Shown: in pieces, positions 1 through 10,809 of the stretch
Layout: each line of letters begins with the position of its first letter
Position numbering within the stretch: position 1 is the stretch's first letter
Source of the DNA: Calycina herbarum
Lineage: Eukaryota; Ascomycota; Leotiomycetes; Helotiales; Pezizellaceae
Assembly (NCBI GenBank): GCA_001414485.1
Contig: LLEY01000157.1
Location: 62,001 to 126,000, forward strand
Length of the DNA: 64,000 nt
Reading direction: 5' to 3'
Translations under genes and position numbers: made by a program
The notes under the pieces: generated by a model
Told to the model about the DNA's origin: nothing
Database searches by the model: none
Seen by the model: only the letters and a program-made list of their open reading frames with translations

Positions 1-1837
1 AAGATCATTCTGCCAGAATATGCCGGTGTTGCAAACGCGATTGGAGCAGCAATGGCTAAAATATCAGGAAGTTCTGAATTCGTCGTTAAGACTGATGATA
101 CAAGCGCTGAGATTGCAAAAGCCAAAGCACTAGCAATCGATGATACTGTCTCAAGAGGTGGTGATCGAAAACAAGTAACTGTTCTCAATGAGCAAGCCAC
201 TGGAATTCCTTACTCTGACGGAAAAGTCAACATTCGCGTTGATGTTGCATGTGCAGCCGATCATGGTCGAGCTCGTCAAGAAATGCTCAAGGAAGACCCA
301 GTGGCTGAAGAAGAGTTATATGAAGAAACGAAAATTCATCAAGTTCCAGAGAATACCTTTGTCGAAACTGAAGACAAGATTGACTTGGCAACATACAAGC
401 CATCAGTGGACGCGAATGGTATTTGGTCACTCTCCAAAACCGACATCGATTGTATCTCAATTGGCTGCTACATGCTCGGTTCTGGTGGGGGAGGGTCACC
501 TTACGGTGTTTACCTCGAGCTCGCTCAGTTGCTCGTAGAGGGACATACCATGAAAATCAGGAGTCTCGAAAGCTTGACTCCAGAGGATATGCTACCACCC
601 ATCGCCGCTGTGGGAACACCAGCAGTCAGTAATGAACGACCTGGCGGAGATTTAATGCTTCACGCACTTGCCGAGATGTCTAAAGTCATGTCACTCGAGT
701 ATACCACAATGCTTGCAACAGAAATTGGAGGTAGCAATGGCCTTCAGCCTTTGGAATGGGGTAGTTCGAAATACTACAACATCCCAACGGTGGATGCCGA
801 CTTCATGGGTGAGTTTCTTTTGTCCATCGAGTGTCAAAGCTAAAATGTTTCAGGACGCGCTTACCCAAGTTTCGAAATGTGTTCGCCTTACGTCACAGCC
901 AAATCAATCAACGAGTTGCTGCCGGTAACTCTTTGCAGTGGAACAGGAGTCAACCACGTTATCCCCGCCGATCAACCCGACCAAGCAGCAGCCAGTATGG
1001 CAATATCTACAGCGGTATTCAGCATGGGGTAAGTTCCCACCCCTTCTACAATCTCCCACCTAACACACGAAAATAGTATTGCAGCAGGCGGGGTCTCGAA
1101 ACCAATGTCCGGACCAGAAGTCCAGCGCACTGGAATCCCAAATTCTTACTCCCTAGCCTGGCGCCTCGGTCGCGTAGTCTCCATTGCCCAACAAACATCC
1201 TCGCTTTCCACCGTAACAGATAAGATTATCGATGAATGTGGGGGTAGTAAAAGCGCTCGTCGCATCTTCACTGGTAAAATTCGGAGCGTGGAAAGTAGTT
1301 TGACTACTTCTGCTCATAGCGTTGGGAAAGTTGTGATTGAGAGGCTAAGCGAGAATGAGATGGAGAATGAGGCTGATCGTGTGGATGGGTACGCGGAGGT
1401 TCACATTCCGTTTAAGAATGAGAATTTGGCTGTTGTTGGGAAGGATGATGAGGGGAAGGAGACGGTAATGCTCTCCCCTCTAACAAAAATCAGTGACAAC
1501 TCCACTAACTTTACATTATAAGGTTTTGGCTACTGTTCCGGATTTGATTTTCCTGCTGGATGTGAGTACTGGTGAGAATATTGGGACTCAAGAATATAGG
1601 TATGTTCATTTCATTTTGTTTTGGATGATGGAAACTCGGACTGACGGGGAATTTAGATACGGATTGAAAGTCACGGTGATGATTGTTGCTCCTCATCCTA
1701 TTTGGGTTACTAAACGGGGTCTTGAAATTGTTGGACCGAGGGTATTTCATCTTCCTTATGATTACACTTCGCCAATTATTTATACGAAGCCGAGAAGTGT
1801 GATTGAAGAATTTAGGGTAAAGGATAGTGGGACGTAG
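1..1837 (+). CDS. Hydantoinase/oxoprolinase-family protein with C-terminal DUF917 domain (5' end outside window)
   Basis: The reading frame is already open at base 1, so the start lies upstream. The first visible stretch (PEYAGVANAIGAA) fits the end of a hydantoinase/5-oxoprolinase-type ATPase domain. After a linker comes a DUF917 domain, recognisable by MLGSGGGGSPYG, then VGTPAVSNERPGG, EIGGSNG and, after introns, PVTLCSGTGVNHVIPADQPD and APHPIWVTKRGLEIVGP near the C terminus. Exons join across short GT-AG introns near 810-854, 1029-1078, 1467-1522 and 1600-1657, and the stop is at 1837. Family members hydrolyse or desulfurise cyclic amides such as hydantoins; the exact substrate cannot be read from the sequence. 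An amidase gene lies 470 bp downstream in the same orientation, so both may serve use of amide or hydantoin nitrogen (inference). Confidence 0.88.
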
Positions 1838-2306
1838 ATTTTTAGAATATGAATATACTTTGATTTTACGAGAACCTCTTGAAATCATGAAAATGCGATT
1901 TTAGATCGAATGTTTTGAACTGGTTCTTCACTTGAAGCCATCACCTCATAGCAGGCCAAGTAAAGTGAGTTTCACGCCGAGCATGATATTACATACCACA
2001 AACTCCATTAAAGCGGCCAAGTCTCAACATCATTACATGGAATATTTGCCACACCCCGACCCGGAAGGTGGAAACGAAACGAGACCAGGAATTTTAGCTT
2101 TGAAAGTGGGGGTGAAGGGTGCATCCACAACGACCTTCACACCCACATAGCCAAGGCCACAGCGTGATCGGCCTTCCAAAGATACTTAGGCAGGTACTCG
2201 TAAATCCAATCTAACCTTCATCCTTAACCACTTTCAACCCCTTGTCTCTCGTCCCTCAGTCCTTCACTCCATACTCGCACTAAACCTCCTCTTCGCCTCC
2301 GCCGCC
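1838..2306. other. Intergenic region, probable amidase promoter
   Basis: No coding frame of note. The stretch separates two co-oriented genes and becomes CT-rich over the last 90 bp before the amidase start, as is common in fungal promoters and 5' leaders. No specific operator was recognised. Confidence 0.5.
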
Positions 2307-4364
2307 ATGACAGCACAAAAACCCACGCCCTCCCTCTGGCAACCCAAGCCTTCATGGAGGGAAGTCGCGAAACGCGCACAAGATAGGATTAACGATGTTA
2401 TTCCTCCTTCGTACCTCGTAGCACCGGAGTTCTTACCGACAAGTCCGGAGGAGTATGTAATGGATTTAGCTGAGAGAGCGGGGGTTTTGAGTAAGAGGGA
2501 ATTAGAAATCACGGGGTTGAATGCGAGGGAGTTGGTAAGGGGGATGGGGGAGAAGAGGTGGAGTGCTGTGGAGGTTTGTAGGGGGTTTTGTAAGAGAGCT
2601 GTTGGGGCGCATCAAGTTGTATGTTATCTATTCCCCCACCTTGTTCTGAAAATCTTTGTGACTGGACGAGGAGGAGCTTTGGAGGATGAAAGAGGAGAAT
2701 TTATTGACAAAATATATTTAGACAAACTGTCTGGCCCTCATCCTCTTCGACTCCGCTCTGAAACGAGCAGCTGAGTTAGACGAGTATCTTGAGCGAACAG
2801 GGAAGCTAATCGGTCCTTTACACGGTCTCCCTATTTCTGTTAAGGAACATATTGAGGTTAAGGGGACGCCCGCAACGGCGGGTTTCATTGCTTGGGTGGA
2901 TGATGTTGCGGAGGAGGATGCGCTTGTTGTGAAGGTTTTGAGGGATGCTGGGGCGGTTTTTCATGTTAAGACTTGTAATCCGCAGGCGCTTATGGTATGT
3001 TTGAATTTTGTTATTTTTTTCCACCAGAGAAATTGGGAGGTTTAGAGGTGAAAAGGAGGGGGTAGGATGGATGGGGAGGTTGAGCTGACGAGAATCCAGG
3101 CGATTGAAACGGATAGTAATATCTATGGACGAACGACGAATCCATATAATCGGAATTTGAGTTCTGGTGGTAGTTCAGGGGGAGAAGGGTCGTTGCTTGC
3201 GATGAGGGGAAGTGTTTTGGGGATTGGAACTGATATGGGTATCTTGCTACCCCCAACCAAATAGAAAGAGGGAAAATCTACTAACACAAGAAAGGTGGAT
3301 CGATTCGGGTACCAGCATCATTCTCAGGAATCTATGGTTTGAAACCTGCGATTGCAAGGAATCCCCACGCTGGTCTAGCGGGAAATTATGGTGGCATGGA
3401 GAATATCGTTGGTGTTGTTGGACCACTTGCGCATTGTGTGGAGGATTTGAGGTTATTTCAAGAAGTACCTCCCCCTCCCCCTATTAATATTTCCACAAAA
3501 ATATCTGACAAAAAACCCAGGTAGTCCTAGCATTCGAACCATGGCTCTACGAGCCCTCACTAGTCCGAATGCCTTGGAACCCCGAAGGCAAAGAACAGCA
3601 ACTCCCCAAAAAGCTAAAAATAGGAATCATCTGGGACGATGGAGTAGTGCAACCCCATCCCCCAATCATGCGTGCCTTGGAAACCACAGTTGAGGCATTG
3701 AAAAAAGCTGGACATGAGGTTATCAATTGGGATACTTCGTTGCATGATCAAATTCAGGCTACTGTGTGGCAAATGTTCTTTTTGGATGGTGGAAAGGAGG
3801 TTTTTGATGTTTTTAGAGAGGGTAATGAGGGGCCTGTGAAGTGTATTGAGTTTGCGCTGAGGGGGGGACCGTATGAGACGCCGAGACATTATACCATTGA
3901 AGAAACTTGGAAGGTAAGAAAATCTGACCTACAGAGTAGCGAAAGTACACAGCTAATGATGGTAGATCAACTCGGAACGAACAAAACAACAAACAGCGTA
4001 TGCAAAAATGTGGAATGAAACAGGTATCGATTTCATCATAGCTCCATCCAATCCCGCTGCAGCAACAGCCCATGATGAGACAGGTTGGGACGGATATACC
4101 GGAGTATGGAATGGACTCGACCACACCGCTCTTGTGTTCCCTGTCACTGCAGTCCAGGACTCAGATACCTATGAGAACTTTCCAAGATTGAGAAAAGAAC
4201 CTTTAGGGGAGAGGGATCAGCACTACATCGATGCATACGAAAAAGGACCAAGCAAATATGCGAACGCACCAGTGGCCTTGCAGGTGATAACACGAAGACA
4301 TACGGAAGAAAAAGCACTCAAGGCGTTGGAAATTGTGGAAGAAATAATTAATTCGAGTAAATAG
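2307..4364 (+). CDS. Amidase-signature family amidase (acetamidase-like)
   Basis: Hydrolyses a carboxylic amide to acid and ammonia; probably cytosolic, as no signal peptide is visible. The amidase-signature Ser-cisSer-Lys triad can be placed: the lysine in PISVKEH, the glycine/serine-rich loop SSGGSSGGEG, and the nucleophile in GGSIRVPASF. The C-terminal half has FIIAPSNPAAATAHDE and ends in VALQVITRRHTEEKALKAL, typical of fungal acetamidases of about 530-560 residues. Six exons are joined by GT-AG introns near 2619-2726, 2995-3098, 3238-3293, 3466-3521 and 3914-3966. The start at 2307 gives the usual fungal N terminus ending in a Trp-rich segment (PSLWQPKPSWREV). All signature residues are intact, so the gene looks functional. 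The substrate is not predictable. Confidence 0.9.
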
Positions 4365-4553
4365 ATACGCCAAATACCAACAGGATTCCATATGCCCAGC
4401 ATTCAGGTCGTATTATACATTATAGTACCAAAAAAAAGTAACGAGAGAAAAAGAAGTGCGACTATCGTTGCCTGAAATTAACTCCAGTCATCTGAGTAAC
4501 CAATCCATGAAAACATAACAAGAACTCCATGATTAATGAAAAGTGTTCGGCAA

Positions 4554-7128
4554 TTACTGTGGTACAACTCTGGGTACTGCGGGGGGATTCGGTCTGGTAA
4601 GGCCAATCTTGAATCTTGGAACTCTTTCCATTCGATCCAGGACTGTCGTAGGAAGTCTCATAACAGTTTCTCTGTAGAGAGTTTGCGTGGTCCAGTCATA
4701 AGAGCAGCCAATGGCCCGTTGCATGCCACCCTCTGAGCCGCAGATGAGCAGTGCAATGGGGGGACGAGCTGCTTGAATCATGGTGACTTCCATCGAGTAT
4801 GTGTCAATGATGGTAAAGATCTGCGAAAGAATTAGTATTTCGATGAATAACATGAGAAGCCGAGAAGGAAATACATACTCTTTGATCACCAGGACGAGCA
4901 CGTTTTGCTTGCTCAACCATGTTGCGAACTTCAATGTCATCAGTGGGATCTTGACCAACGCATTCGCCGAATTGGTTCTTCCAGTGTCGAGAAAGCGGTG
5001 AGCCGTTCGTTGACCAACTAAGTCGTCCGAAGTTTCCTCCGAAGATAGATCTTTCAATGGTTGGAAGGTTGAGATATCCTTCAAATCCGAAGACAGCCGC
5101 TTGCACATTCCAGAATTTGCCTCCAAGAATGATTTGAAGCAGACGGGGAGCGAGGAACCAAGCTGTGAAACCGAGGATAAGTAGGAGAACTCCAGCGCCG
5201 ATGAAGCTTGAACCGTCGCTCATTGTCGTTGCATAGCCAGCTCGCTTGCCGTAATAGCTGCTGCCGTAACCGCTGGAACTGCTAGAACTATGACTTGACC
5301 CGTTCATCGCTGCGTCGTAGGCATTTTTTTGTTGCACACCCAAACCGAAGAAAACGAAACCTGTTATTGCGAAGGTGCCGGAGTTGGTTACTAATTGCCA
5401 TGAGAGCCAGCGGCCCCAAGTAGTTTTCCGTTGGTTCCAAATCCGGTGAAATGACTTCCATCGAATGCTTGTACCGTGTGCCCCATCGATGATAACAGAA
5501 TCGTCGTGACCCACCCCGGAAACTTGGCAAGTTGGGTAGATGTCCCACAGACTGCTGTCGTAGGAGTCGCTCATGTCATACCACGGTTGACTTGGGCTTT
5601 TTGGTAGAGTGCAAATTAATCTTTCGAGTAGTAGGTCGCTATCATTCATGAGGGAAAGTCTAAAGTGGGTCAGTAATTACTCTAGGTTGATTCGTGGTAT
5701 ATTCGGAACGAGAGTGGACAACGTCCACTTACCTAGCAAATGCTTGGAAAGCTGTGTCACTGTGATCAACGTTAGGCCTCGTGCGAAGAAGCCCCATAAG
5801 AGCGTAAGCATGATCACCACGTAAATATTGTGTAGTCTGCCTGGATTGCAAACACTGCAAGGCAATGATGACCAGTTCGAGGCGACTCAGTCCAAGAGTG
5901 CCCTCGTAATGATCAATCAGCTGCCGGCTGACCGTAGCATCAGCCCATACTTCTTGAGCGAAGTGTTGCTTTGGGACAACGTAGGGATTGTCGAGCTTCC
6001 CACCACGGGTATACACCTGAATCTCACTACCCTGACTGAGGAGAACTTCCGGGAAAGTCCACATTCGTTTCCCCCAGTTTCGAAGAAGATCATCTGTTGT
6101 CAAACTCGATCTACCAGTTGAGGAGTTTCCTACTGCAATTGCCATTGCCTCTGCGCCTCTCATAATATCGCTAATGCGGTAGACCTGGTCCGAGTTTAGT
6201 GTTTTAACACGAAAGATGATGTAAATGATACTCACATGTTCTTCTAGATCATTGGAGTCGGGCATGCAGGAGCAGGCAACCCAATAAGCTGGCAAACCAG
6301 CTGCCCTTGTAGCCTTTTCGGCAATCGTGTGTAGGGCTTCCAAATCCTCAGTAGATGAGTGATTGAATTGCTCTGCGGAGTAGGCGATGAAAATATACTT
6401 CAGTACTTTGGCGCCACGATGCTGAGTTTGCCATGTCGATACAAGCATCGGGTCAGCACCATGAAGCGTGCCTTCTTCGGGGTTTCTCAAAAAACAAAGA
6501 AATTGAGGGCGGAGAATACGGTCGATGACTTGGTTAGCAAGCCCGATTGTACGTGATGAACCTCTCTTTTTTTCATCTTCGAGTTGGTTGCGTGCAGCCT
6601 TGGGATAGCCATGAAATCTGTATGCGAAAGGGGCATATCGGAGCCCATAGTATACTGGGGGCTCTCCGGGAGAAAATATCTACCTTTGTTAGTTGAAGTC
6701 TACGAGAGAGGGGGGAGTAAATGACGGGGTAGACTTGCAAGCAAAGACAACACCAAAGATGCCGGAATAAAACGAAGAAGCACCATTCCCCAGTCTTTCC
6801 AGCTTTGTGGATCAACACTAAAATCGATTGGCCAAGTTGCTAGTCTTTCGACCCAGGTCGCAACACTTCGAACGTACGTACGTCTCCAAGTAGTATTTCC
6901 CTGGCCCTGATATAGTTCATCGGTCGATTGCACATGTAGTTTAGCCAGATGCCCATCAAATGGCGACAAATAACGATCGTCGGTGGGACCAGTCATGACA
7001 CGGTCCATTGCATCGCGGTGTCTGTGATTGCCAGGGCTAGGATGCTGGAAGACCGGAAGTTGGTAGAGATGTGGTTTTTTGAATCGCCATCGGGTTTCGG
7101 GGTCAAAGTAGTGCGAGGTCCCTTTCAA
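4554..7128 (-). pseudogene. HET-like fungal membrane protein, reading frame broken in at least one place
   Basis: On the minus strand the pieces form one long protein: an N-terminal region (TDELYQGQGNTTWRR), a hydrophobic segment (VLLRFIPASLVLSLLASL), a HET-like central region (MRGAEAMAIAVG; WGKRMWTFPEVLL), two more membrane segments around ITGFVFFGLG and AGVLLLILGFTAWFLAP, and a C terminus with PPIALLICGSEGGMQRA. This resembles a large conserved fungal family of unknown function, often misnamed in annotations. Good introns exist at about 6235-6185, 5734-5659 and 4880-4818. The frame does not stay open elsewhere: a stop lies at 6700-6702 beside a G6 run (6710-6715), and near 6489-6494 two frames abut at an A6 run with no splice signals. 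Either the gene is decaying or homopolymer errors are present. The role may relate to self/non-self recognition (inference). Confidence 0.6.
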
Positions 7129-7279
7129 GTGAACAGGTTTCTTCGACTTTTTCTCACGTTAGCATCAAATACTCACAGGGGCATTTTGGATAATTACATA
7201 CACCGTAAATGCCATTGTATTCATCAATTTCTGCTGTAGAAGTATACATCGATTTCGATTCCTGCTTGTCTCCTCTCAG

Positions 7280-7701
7280 CTAATGTCCACCGAGGCAGCA
7301 ACCCTTAAGAAGCCGTACCAAAGCATTTTCCCGTGGGCTGGGTTGTGGGCTCTGAAGAACGATTTCCTTTTGTTTTGTTAAATGACATTTCCGAAAAATG
7401 GCGTGGACAATAACTTACCTGATAATTCGCTGTGGAAGCAGGCTGGGAGTAAAATGGCTGTTGAGGCTGGTATTGGGTAGCCAGCACAGATTGTGCATTC
7501 GAATGCGGTATGTAGCCCCCTCCATGGCCTTGGTTGGTCTGATAATTGTAAGCTTCCAATATATATAGTGACTGTAGTCTGCATACATAAGCATGCCCAG
7601 AATTCCCGGGCATATAGCCTCCTCCATGCTGGTTCATAGGATTTGCCTAAAGTTATCATATCAGATAAGGCAGGCGATTGAGTATCGGGTCCACTTACCA
7701 T
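7280..7701 (-). CDS. Small Gln/Gly/Pro-rich protein, spliced, with internal repeat
   Basis: This gene is visible only after splicing. A one-codon first exon (ATG at 7701-7699) is followed by gtaagt; exon 2 gives ANPMNQHGGGYMPGNSG; exon 3 begins TNQGHGGGYIPHSNAQS and runs to a Q/P-rich stretch ending TANYQ; a last exon encodes SPQPSPRENALVRLLKGCCLGGH and a stop at 7282-7280. All introns have GT-AG ends (about 7698-7651, 7568-7535 and 7421-7375; the middle one is very short, so its boundaries are least certain). NQHGGGYMP and NQGHGGGYIP form an internal duplication. The hydrophobic Cys-containing tail is loosely like small fungal cysteine-rich membrane-module proteins, but it is short and that is only a suggestion. 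Function unknown. Confidence 0.5.
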
Positions 7702-9073
7702 TTTTCTTGGACCTTAACTTGATTTCTTAACTCTAAGAAAAATGAACAAATGGCTTTCTGTTTGATGAAAAGAGACGAAGACAAAATCAATACGCTGAGA
7801 GCAACACTGATTGAGAACTTTGTCCAAGTGGATACTCGAGGGGTATTTGAACCTCTCTGCGATCCACCTGATAAGACTGGGAGAGGGGCTCTGATAGAAA
7901 CATGGGTGTGGTAGTGCTAGAAACGTGGAAAAAGAAGTAAGAGAGTCATCCTAGTAGAATTGAAATGCCATTCTCGACGTTAACCAATGAAAAAGACCCG
8001 GAACTTGCCAGGGAACTATTGATAAATATCCTGACAATCACACAACATTGTTTTGGGGATTATTGGCAGAAGTATAGAGGAGGCAGAGCCTAGAATTGTG
8101 ACGCATTGCAACCCTTCGCGAGTTTTTCCCCGAATATGATATCTCAAGCTGAAAGGATCGCTTGGCAGCGGCTGCGAACATGAGGTCTGCCCCTGAGTAA
8201 CAGCTGCATATGTATTTCGCATTACAGCTTTCCGGGTTGGAGGCAGAGGCTTTATGGACCTGAATGCTAGGATTACCGCAAGAGAGTGGCGGTGGCTTGC
8301 AACTTTTGGTGGAACAATTAATTGCGAAGCAGCGCTGCGCGATGAAATTGGGAAGAAATGCGGCTGGAAGGTGGAGTGCGTTTCTATCAGGGCCATCACG
8401 TGTTATAACCACACCTTATTTTATTTATCAGATTTCCGTGGTAAATGACATAGATTGTATTAGTTCATGAACGAGTGAGTTCTTTTCAGATGGATAAAGT
8501 TCTAGCTCATAAGACTGTTGTACTCTAGTTGCTGCAGTTGAGTTAAACGTGACCCGTAAGTGTGTGGTCTTAGTAGGGTTTGATAGAACAGGAGTATATT
8601 TTAGGGTATTTGCCGCGTGGCGTTCAAAAATCTGGAACACGAATTCGTTCAACTTACCAAATATTTCATCTTTTCTCCAGAACAGGTCTGCCGTGTGAGA
8701 CAATGCTCAACACCATATGATATTGATTCCATTTAACTTAGTGGAGTGACATCGTATCGGCAGGCTGTCAATTTCACGTCAAAAGCCTCTGTTACACAAC
8801 CTGAGAAACGAAAATGGTCTCGCCCTTTGACAGGCCAAAATCGATGGTCCCGGTCTGACCAATAATATATATGAATGTCACGAGGTCCAGGGTGGGTCAA
8901 CTGCGATTCAAAGGGGGTGGCGGGGGAGGGGGGGAAGAAACTGGAATGGACCCCGAGATGTCTATCATCTTATTGGACTGAGGCCCCTCATCACTGTTTC
9001 AACCTAGCTTCCTTCCCTAGAAACAACAAACTTCGGTTTTACTTCCAAAACTCAACGAAATCTTTACAAAATC
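7702..9073. other. Intergenic region between two divergent genes
   Basis: Overlapping frames at 8016-8412 and 8428-8703 have no recognisable domain, no intron support and low-complexity composition, so they are not called. The region probably holds the promoters of the small minus-strand gene and of the CorA-like gene. A purine-rich tract (about 8915-8940) precedes the CorA-like start. Confidence 0.45.
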
Positions 9074-10606
9074 ATGTATCAGTTGAGAGAAGATAAAACT
9101 CGACATGACGTTTATCGAAATCAGGCTGGATGGCCACTTGAAACCGACCGGATGCAACTCGACGTTCTGGAATGGGGCTCTGGTATTCTACAACTACATA
9201 TCGAAAGTTTTGCGTTGGAAAGCTGACAATTATAGGATGTTCTGGAAAATGCGAAAGACTCCAAGGCTTTTCAGAAGTTCTTCAAAGACCTTTATGTGAT
9301 CTTCGAATTCTTTTCGCGCCTTTAGATATACCCGAACCGGAGAATGCAAAAGATCATCTAGCTTTAATCAATCATTTCAAAATTCCCTCCGGCTTCTTGT
9401 CCGAGCGACTACAGTCTGTTGGGCATTCATTCGGGAGCCAGAAAGACATCGATGGTGCTCAGGGTGCGTCACATTCAAACTGCACTTGTATTTTGATGAG
9501 AACTGACCCGAAAAGGCTCTTGGTTTCATTATCTTTGCAAAAATATCAATTTGGAGCAGAGAGAAGATGGGAAGCTCGTGATCAAAAATCCGGTGAGACT
9601 CGTAACATGCTTGAAACTATCTGATAAGGTACTAATAAATGGTTAGCCAAATTTCAACCGGAAAAGCGAGAAAAAACTCGATCAATCTGATTTTAGTTGG
9701 AATCGCTCTGGGTTCTTCTTGAAGGGGCAACCACGTCACAACAATAAACCTGCCTTGACGCTAATATGCTTTGGTTCCTCCGCGGAAGTTCAAAAACGGC
9801 TAGCAGTAATGGACGTCGCCTCCGAATTGGAAAGCATCGCTGCTGATCCCCTCATACTTTTCGATGTTATATTTGACGAATTATATCTTCAAGTAGATTC
9901 TACGGCATGGAAGGTGCAGGCAATTTTTGGAGCTATGGAATCTGTAAGCTTGCTCGTTTACCTAAGTCTCTTGCTATTTCTAACTACCAGACAGGAAGTC
10001 CTTGCATCTATGCCTTTAACAGCAACAAAGAACATAAACTTCGTCGGTATGCACAACGTCGCAAAACATATTATCTACCTGCAAGAATCTACGTGCGCTG
10101 CGCTTGTTACTCTTAAGCGACTTACCCAACATCACAAACATACCATCGAAGTATCTGCCCTCAGCCAAGCAACGGCGGAATCTTTTCAATATACCCAGGG
10201 GCTATTTCAAGCAACCCAGCTTCGCCTCACGAGTCTCGAAAAGCGAACTTCCAATCTCATAAATCTCTCATTCAATCTTGTAACTCAACAAGACTCCCGA
10301 ACAATGCAGAAAGATTCCTCCTCGATGAAGACGATTGCTGCTATGACACTTATTTTTCTTCCCGCTGGCACAGTTGCAGCCATGTTTGGGAGTCAATTCT
10401 TCAATCTGAGTTTGGACGATACCGGGGCTCAACACTTTATCGTCAGTCCGTTGTTTTGGATCTTTTGGACTATATGTTTGCCGGTCACTGCAATTCTTGT
10501 GGTTCTATGGCAATGGTGGCAGCGACGAACCAATGAACGATTGAGTATCCGCGAACGCCTGGAACCAGCACGAACCTCCACCGGGTTGAGCACTGCTACC
10601 GTTTGA
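9074..10606 (+). CDS. CorA-like Mg2+ transporter family protein (fungal divergent subgroup)
   Basis: Five exons join cleanly over GT-AG introns at 9183-9235, 9464-9515, 9593-9646 and 9944-9994. Starting at ATG 9074 restores one frame: LDVLEWGSG, then CSGKCERLQGF, then IPSGFLSERLQSVGHSFGS, then WFHYLCKNIN, then SWNRSGFFLKG. This order is typical of fungal CorA-like proteins. The C-terminal part has a long helix, then MKTIAAMTLIFLPAGTVAA as first membrane segment, MFGSQFF, and a second segment WIFWTICLPVTAILVVLWQW. The canonical CorA GMN signature after the first membrane helix is replaced (MFGSQFF), as in many fungal paralogues, so Mg2+ transport is uncertain. Probably a plasma-membrane or endomembrane protein of about 450 residues; the gene looks intact. 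Confidence 0.8.
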
Positions 10607-10809
10607 CAAGAACTCGAAAGACAGCTATATAATCTGCAATGCCAGGTTTTTGACGTATTTATTAGCATTTATAATATAGATCATAAATCTCTTGATTTCT
10701 TGAGCGTGTCTAATAGTTAACAAGCTTCCTAGTTCTACCTAAGTTTTTTCATATCTACATGTATTATAGTTGAAAGGAAACAAAGCTGGGAACCCAAATG
10801 TGTTTTAGC

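Noticed and set aside
8016..8703. Overlapping minus-strand frames of 90-127 codons
   Set aside because: No domain, no clear start context or introns, and overlapping alternatives in several frames; likely chance frames in a promoter region.
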